DNA of 17,924 bases from an uncultured Bacteroidales bacterium (GTDB lineage: Bacteria; Bacteroidota; Bacteroidia; Bacteroidales; Bacteroidaceae). The notes beneath the pieces are model-generated. The model was not told the DNA's origin and did no database searches. It saw nothing but the letters and a program-made list of their open reading frames with translations. Positions 14,801-17,924 of this stretch are shown one piece after another. The stretch spans positions 1-17,924 of the forward strand of contig CALGJF010000059.1 in NCBI GenBank assembly GCA_937914945.1, given 5' to 3'. The position numbers were made by a program, and so were the translations under genes. Numbering within the stretch: the stretch's first letter is position 1; every line of letters begins with the position of its first letter.

Positions 14801-17800
14801 ACCTTCACTTGTCCCAGGGTGGGGCTACCCACAATGCTTATCCTGTTTTTAGGATTTTCGTTGTCGTATTCGCTGTATATGGTGGTGTTGTTTACACCGC
14901 CACTTTGGCTGTTGCGCAGAGTATTGCGTTTTACTTTTATGTTGGTGAGCTTTGTCAGCGGTATGTCTATCATGTTGTCAAGCGGCCACACTATGGCTGC
15001 TGCGCTCTGGCTGTTGCTGTCGTATGAACCGTGCGGGGTTATGTATAGGGGTACCTCGTATTCATAATAGTTGCTCTTGTAGTCGGAGCCTAAACGTATG
15101 AATACCGATAGGTCGTTGTTGCCGAGTTGCGTTACATCTATTTCGGGTGCTTCGGCGTGTATGTATAGCTGTATGCGCTCGTATTGGCGTATATCGAGGT
15201 TGCTTTTCTTGTAAACGGCGCGCGACTCTTTGCTGCCAAGGTTGTTTACCTGCAATGCGAGTGCCTGCTCGTTGTCTTGCCTCAATTGTGGCTGGCTTGG
15301 GTCTATTATGCGGCTTATTCCCGGAGGGAGAACATAGTTCACAGGCTTTCTGTCGCCATGCTCCTCAATGTTTATTGCCGACATTGTGAAATCTCCCGAA
15401 ATGGTGGGTGTGGTATTGTTTTTAGATGCGATGGGTTGCAGATAAGGACGCCAGTCGCCACGTATGAGCTCCATGGTGGCAAAGCGCAGTGTTATGGGTT
15501 TGCGGAACGAGGTCATATACATACGCAGGAAGCGTATCGATGTGAAATCGCGTATCTTGCCCACTGCCTTTTCATAATCATCCACCGGTATGCGGAACTT
15601 ATACCAATCGACACTCTCTGTGTTTCCGTTGCGCAACTTGGATGTTACCGTGCGCTTGTCGGTTATGTAGTTACTACCCACTTGCATGTTCTCGGGGCGC
15701 AGCGATATGCGGTATTGGAAGAAATTTTCATACTCGTCCATTGTGAAGTCCTGGTTGTTGTCCTCCACGTCGGGGGTACTTTTGGCTGCACTGCTGTAGC
15801 TCTCGCCACCCGATGTGGGTGAGTTCCCTTGGGTGTTGTTGTAGTATTTGTATCGTTCAAGAATGCTTTTTTGGACAGCGTCGTAGTCGGCTCCTCTGAA
15901 ATAGTGGTAGTTGTCTCCGGCCGGGTCGGCTGCGATGCTGTCGTAAACCTCGGCGCGTACTCGCCCTTTTATGGCGTTGAGATAGTTTTGATATGTGGGG
16001 TGCATACCCTCGGCAACATCGTCAAGTCCGTCAAGTCCCACATCTTGCTGTGAACGGCTGTCCGAACTGTTGTCAAATGCATACACAAGGCTGTTTATGG
16101 TGGGTACACGGCCCCACACGGTCTCCTCGTACCCGTAGCTGTTGCTGGTTGCGGGGAGTCCGTTCTCAAAAAATTTCTTTCCATCCTTCAATATATCTTC
16201 CGAAACCTCTCCAAGATTGAAGTAGAGGTCTCCACCCATGTCGGCCTGCTCGTAGATGAAGGGGTCGAGCAACCAGAATTCGATGTATTGGATGTTCGCA
16301 CCCTCGAAATCGGTCGTCGATAGCTGGCGTGTGATACCGCCCCAACGCTGTTCCGGGTTATTAAGTTTTCCGTTTATGTCAAGGTCGGGGTCAAGGTTGT
16401 ATGGGCCTCTTTCGTTGGGGTAGAATGTTACGTTGAAAAGAGAGAGGGTAGAGCTCTCGCCGTATGTGGATTCTTTGTTGGGGTATAACTCGCGCTCGTA
16501 AACCTCACGTACATAGTGGTTGGACAGCTGGTCGAGGTCGCTCTTTATATGTGCAGGGGTGAGCGAGGAACTGCGGCGGGTGAAAAGCGGGTCTATGGTG
16601 TACCAGCTTATCATTGCGCGGTCGAATCCGGTGAGTATGTTGTTTGTGAGCGCGCTGTACGGCATTCCTGTGGGTAGCGATGAGAGCATCCACGACGAGG
16701 CTTGCTTTATGTCAATGCCGTTTTCGGTGCTTTCAAAGTCGTCGATATACGATGCTTCGCTCTGAACATCGCTCGATGTGCCTGCATCGAGCGATGCAAA
16801 CTCGGCAGTGAAGTTTATGCTCGATGGTGCAGTGCAGCTGATGAGTGGCAGGCGGTCAAGCATATTGGTGAGCCATTGGCTCTGTTTCTTCCATGATAGG
16901 TTGAAGCCCCATATTCTGTTGTTAAGGGGTTCGGAGCCCATATCCACTTTTGATGTGAGTGGCTTTTCGGTGAGCGACATGAATGTACCGCCAAAGTTCA
17001 GCTCGTCCGAAAAGTCGTATTTCCAATTGAGACCAAGCACGGTCTTGCGTTGCATGTTGAAGAGGGTATTGCTCTCCAACGATACCTGCACGTTAGTGCC
17101 GGCATCAATGATGCTCTGGTTAAGTATGGTTACAATACCAGATGCATAATCCACCTGATAGTCGCTGTTCTCGGTAAGTGTAACGCCACCGGCTGTTACC
17201 ACAACCGACCCTCTTGGTATGTTTGTGGCACCTGTATTTATTACATTGGCAGCCGAGCCTGTGTATTCGCCGATGAGGTAGAATTTGTCTTTCTCGGCAA
17301 TCTGCTTTGCAACGGTCTTTGTAGAGTCATATAGCTCTTGGAAAATATACTTTTCGGCCAGCACGTCGTTGCCTATCTTCTTCTTCAAGTAATTGCCAAA
17401 GGGCTCTACCGAGGGGAAGAATATGCGCCCCGATGATGCGTCAACGGTGTATCCCTCTATGAAATCGAAGATGCCGTTGGGTGCCTCCTTGGTGTTGTTG
17501 CTGTCGAGCCTGTCGAGGTTGAGCAACTGCAATATGGTTCTGCTTTTCAAAGCCTCCTCGGGCAGGTATGTTATATTGGTTCCCAGGCTGTCGCTGGCGT
17601 AGTATACATCGAGCTTGAAATCGTTGCTTTTGATGTTGCGTGTACCCAATGAGTACACGTTTTTCATCATAAGATCCCAGCATGCGTTTGCGGGGGAACT
17701 TGCATTGGGCTTGATGAGTTTTACGAAAATGGCACTCTTTGAGTCCTTTATATCGGTGGAGAACTCACCCACCTGATATGTCTGCCCGCCATAGGTGTAT

Positions 17801-17924
17801 TCGTATGCAACCGCAAGAACTTCGTCGGCGCGCAGTGCGGTTTTCAACGATATAAATCCGAGTTCCCTGTTCAGGGTGTACTCCGATGAGGATAGCAATC
17901 TTGCACTTGAGAGTTTTTCGTAGT
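11824..17924 (-). CDS. sprA: SprA/Sov outer-membrane translocon of type IX secretion, partial (C-terminal part)
   Basis: The very large outer-membrane beta-barrel of the type IX secretion system (SprA in Flavobacterium, Sov in Porphyromonas), through which T9SS cargo leaves the cell. The reading frame is open to the right edge of the window, so the N-terminus, probably several hundred residues, is missing; about 2,030 residues are visible. A TTG codon at 17898 could pass for a start, but coding clearly continues upstream (YEKLSSAR precedes it). Counting that TTG as residue 1, hallmarks are YIDDFES near 383-389, a domain with IEFWLLDPFI, VWINEMRLLGF near 1049-1059, and INPLPQSIAANTDMIRNY later. 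A lysine-rich linker occupies about 1450-1475. The protein ends SMKFSLAK. Neighbouring T9SS genes are not in the window. Confidence 0.92.
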   Translation of the reverse strand, partial: YEKLSSARLLSSSEYTLNRELGFISLKTALRADEVLAVAYEYTYGGQTYQVGEFSTDIKDSKSAIFVKLIKPNASSPANACWDLMMKNVYSLGTRNIKSNDFKLDVYYASDSLGTNITYLPEEALKSRTILQLLNLDRLDSNNTKEAPNGIFDFIEGYTVDASSGRIFFPSVEPFGNYLKKKIGNDVLAEKYIFQELYDSTKTVAKQIAEKDKFYLIGEYTGSAANVINTGATNIPRGSVVVTAGGVTLTENSDYQVDYASGIVTILNQSIIDAGTNVQVSLESNTLFNMQRKTVLGLNWKYDFSDELNFGGTFMSLTEKPLTSKVDMGSEPLNNRIWGFNLSWKKQSQWLTNMLDRLPLISCTAPSSINFTAEFASLDAGTSSDVQSEASYIDDFESTENGIDIKQASSWMLSSLPTGMPYSALTNNILTGFDRAMISWYTIDPLFTRRSSSLTPAHIKSDLDQLSNHYVREVYERELYPNKESTYGESSTLSLFNVTFYPNERGPYNLDPDLDINGKLNNPEQRWGGITRQLSTTDFEGANIQYIEFWLLDPFIYEQADMGGDLYFNLGEVSEDILKDGKKFFENGLPATSNSYGYEETVWGRVPTINSLVYAFDNSSDSRSQQDVGLDGLDDVAEGMHPTYQNYLNAIKGRVRAEVYDSIAADPAGDNYHYFRGADYDAVQKSILERYKYYNNTQGNSPTSGGESYSSAAKSTPDVEDNNQDFTMDEYENFFQYRISLRPENMQVGSNYITDKRTVTSKLRNGNTESVDWYKFRIPVDDYEKAVGKIRDFTSIRFLRMYMTSFRKPITLRFATMELIRGDWRPYLQPIASKNNTTPTISGDFTMSAINIEEHGDRKPVNYVLPPGISRIIDPSQPQLRQDNEQALALQVNNLGSKESRAVYKKSNLDIRQYERIQLYIHAEAPEIDVTQLGNNDLSVFIRLGSDYKSNYYEYEVPLYITPHGSYDSNSQSAAAIVWPLDNMIDIPLTKLTNIKVKRNTLRNSQSGGVNNTTIYSEYDNENPKNRISIVGSPTLGQVKVMMIGVRNNTASPKSGTVWINEMRLLGFNNKSGWAAQGNLNVKLSDLGTITAQGRMETAGFGGLEDKLASRRTDDYYRYTITGTFDLGRFLPKAAKVSLPTYYSFTEEVSSPLYSPFDTDLLLDDVLNSYTGTSRDSLKNIAEVRSVIRNFSISNAKINIASPIPTPFDPANLSFSFSYSKTENSGSTINWENKLNWKASIAYNYNSPIKTIKPFANIKSKSKWWKILKDWGINPLPQSIAANTDMIRNYHEVQRRDLNAISGGEEIPLTFSQQFYWNRNLTMKWDPTTNLKMNISTGTNAEIEEPFLPVNKDRFPNEYAIWKDSVKRSIKDFGRPLSYQQSFSASYNLPINKLPIFEWVNADASYTASYNWARGNNVSGVNLGNNIANKRNVTLKGNFNMEKLYNIFPYLEETNKRFASSKNTKSTKAKKQKTKTVKAKKVKPFTKEVTLSPDSGTVVAHNLGSKKFEINARTKGGKAYKVKYKVIDENKILIKTKDTVPVKLTIIPKMKEDNDRSKFAKAMQYPARALMMLRTFSINYTNAYAMNLPGFMPEAGDIFGQNKVNGIMAPGLDFAFGLTSDSWLRKAHQRNWLLKNDSISAQATTTLGEDLQIRATLEPITDLKIDLNASWTRNKNRTIQFMYDGMPFSESGSFSMTTISIGTAFDLGSANNNYKSSAYDKFLENIETIHKRVESKYADSKYPAGSSLAGQPYNPANGAVNRYSADVLIPAFLSAYTGSDASGSSLDIFPKFMRMLPNWKIKYSGLGKLPFFAKYFKSVNIEHGYKSVYAVGSYSTYATYMEYTNGIGFVSSSTNSMPVPSSRFNIGAVSINESFSPLIGLNVTTDNNLTVGAKFIKSRVLNLSLTAIQLVETHTEEIALNLGYKIVNFKLFGGGKKAKKSKEQKGNDINLRADFSFKNNTSLCRSIDLGTTQATSGNKSFNYSFTADYAYSKNMTISVYFDRQKTIPLISANSYPTTTTDFGVSMKFSLAK

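Noticed and set aside
15184..15822. Long plus-strand open frames across sprA (for example 212 codons here, and others at 11978-13708).
   Set aside because: They lie entirely inside the sprA frame, whose protein matches SprA hallmarks throughout. Their products look like random translation with many cysteines, and no promoter was seen for them.
17896..17924. TTG at 17898 as the true start of sprA.
   Set aside because: The frame continues without a stop to the window edge with SprA-like residues, and the visible protein is several hundred residues shorter than the family.
1..17924. Search for CRISPR arrays, insertion sequences, toxin-antitoxin pairs, phage genes or restriction systems.
   Set aside because: No regularly spaced repeats, transposase motifs or matching gene pairs were seen; the content is chromosomal core genes.

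Overview
The window reads as a piece of a Bacteroidales chromosome (phylum Bacteroidota). The evidence is protein-level resemblance (a partial SprA/Sov outer-membrane translocon, a Bacteroides-type FucP-like symporter, a YugP-type peptidase and a Fur-like gene joined to purA), the repeated Bacteroidota promoter shape (TTTG or TTG, about 19-21 bases, then TAnnTTTG), and the absence of strong Shine-Dalgarno sequences. The family or genus cannot be fixed from the sequence alone. Because SprA belongs to the type IX secretion system, a T9SS-bearing lineage is likely. The gene content is mostly core and housekeeping. I see no insertion sequence, phage, CRISPR array, restriction system or obvious defence island.

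Layout, left to right. (1) Positions 2-33: a loop-less 32-bp perfect palindrome, probably the terminator of the first operon. (2) Positions 108-3980, minus strand: a tight operon transcribed fur-like, purA, yugP-like, hisS, with gaps of 4 and 18 bases and a TAATG stop/start overlap; its promoter is just upstream of the Fur-like gene. (3) Positions 4091-5180, minus: a two-gene operon of an AraC-type DNA-binding protein followed by an AlkD-like HEAT-repeat protein, with a well-formed promoter. (4) Positions 5367-6158, minus: a secreted TPR protein whose promoter appears to sit directly on the start codon. (5) Positions 6250-7569, minus: a FucP-like sugar:proton symporter. (6) Positions 7773-7844, plus: tRNA-Arg(CCT) with its own promoter; its 3' end runs straight into a 36-bp palindrome that also serves the converging TolC-like gene (7884-9155, minus). 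(7) Positions 9276-10712, minus: CCA-adding tRNA nucleotidyltransferase with HD domain. (8) Positions 10918-11763, plus: a lipoprotein of unknown function, the only protein gene on the plus strand. (9) Positions 11824-17924, minus: the C-terminal part of sprA, cut by the right edge of the window.

How the parts relate. The first operon joins adenylate synthesis (PurA), histidyl-tRNA charging (HisS), a membrane metallopeptidase and a regulator with the Fur fold but a degraded regulatory metal site. The tRNA-Arg gene does not encode CCA, so it depends on the CCA-adding enzyme encoded 1.4 kb away. Intergenic spaces are compact, and four of them end genes with long, nearly loop-less dyads that work on both strands. 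No gene-free stretch exceeds 300 bases except 7570-7883, which holds two divergent promoters, the tRNA and a terminator.

The points most worth following are the Fur-like regulator without its usual metal ligands in a purA operon, the AraC-type/AlkD-like pair with a poorly conserved active site, the tRNA/terminator junction, and the possibly leaderless TPR gene. I did not find convincing evidence of a wholly new system.
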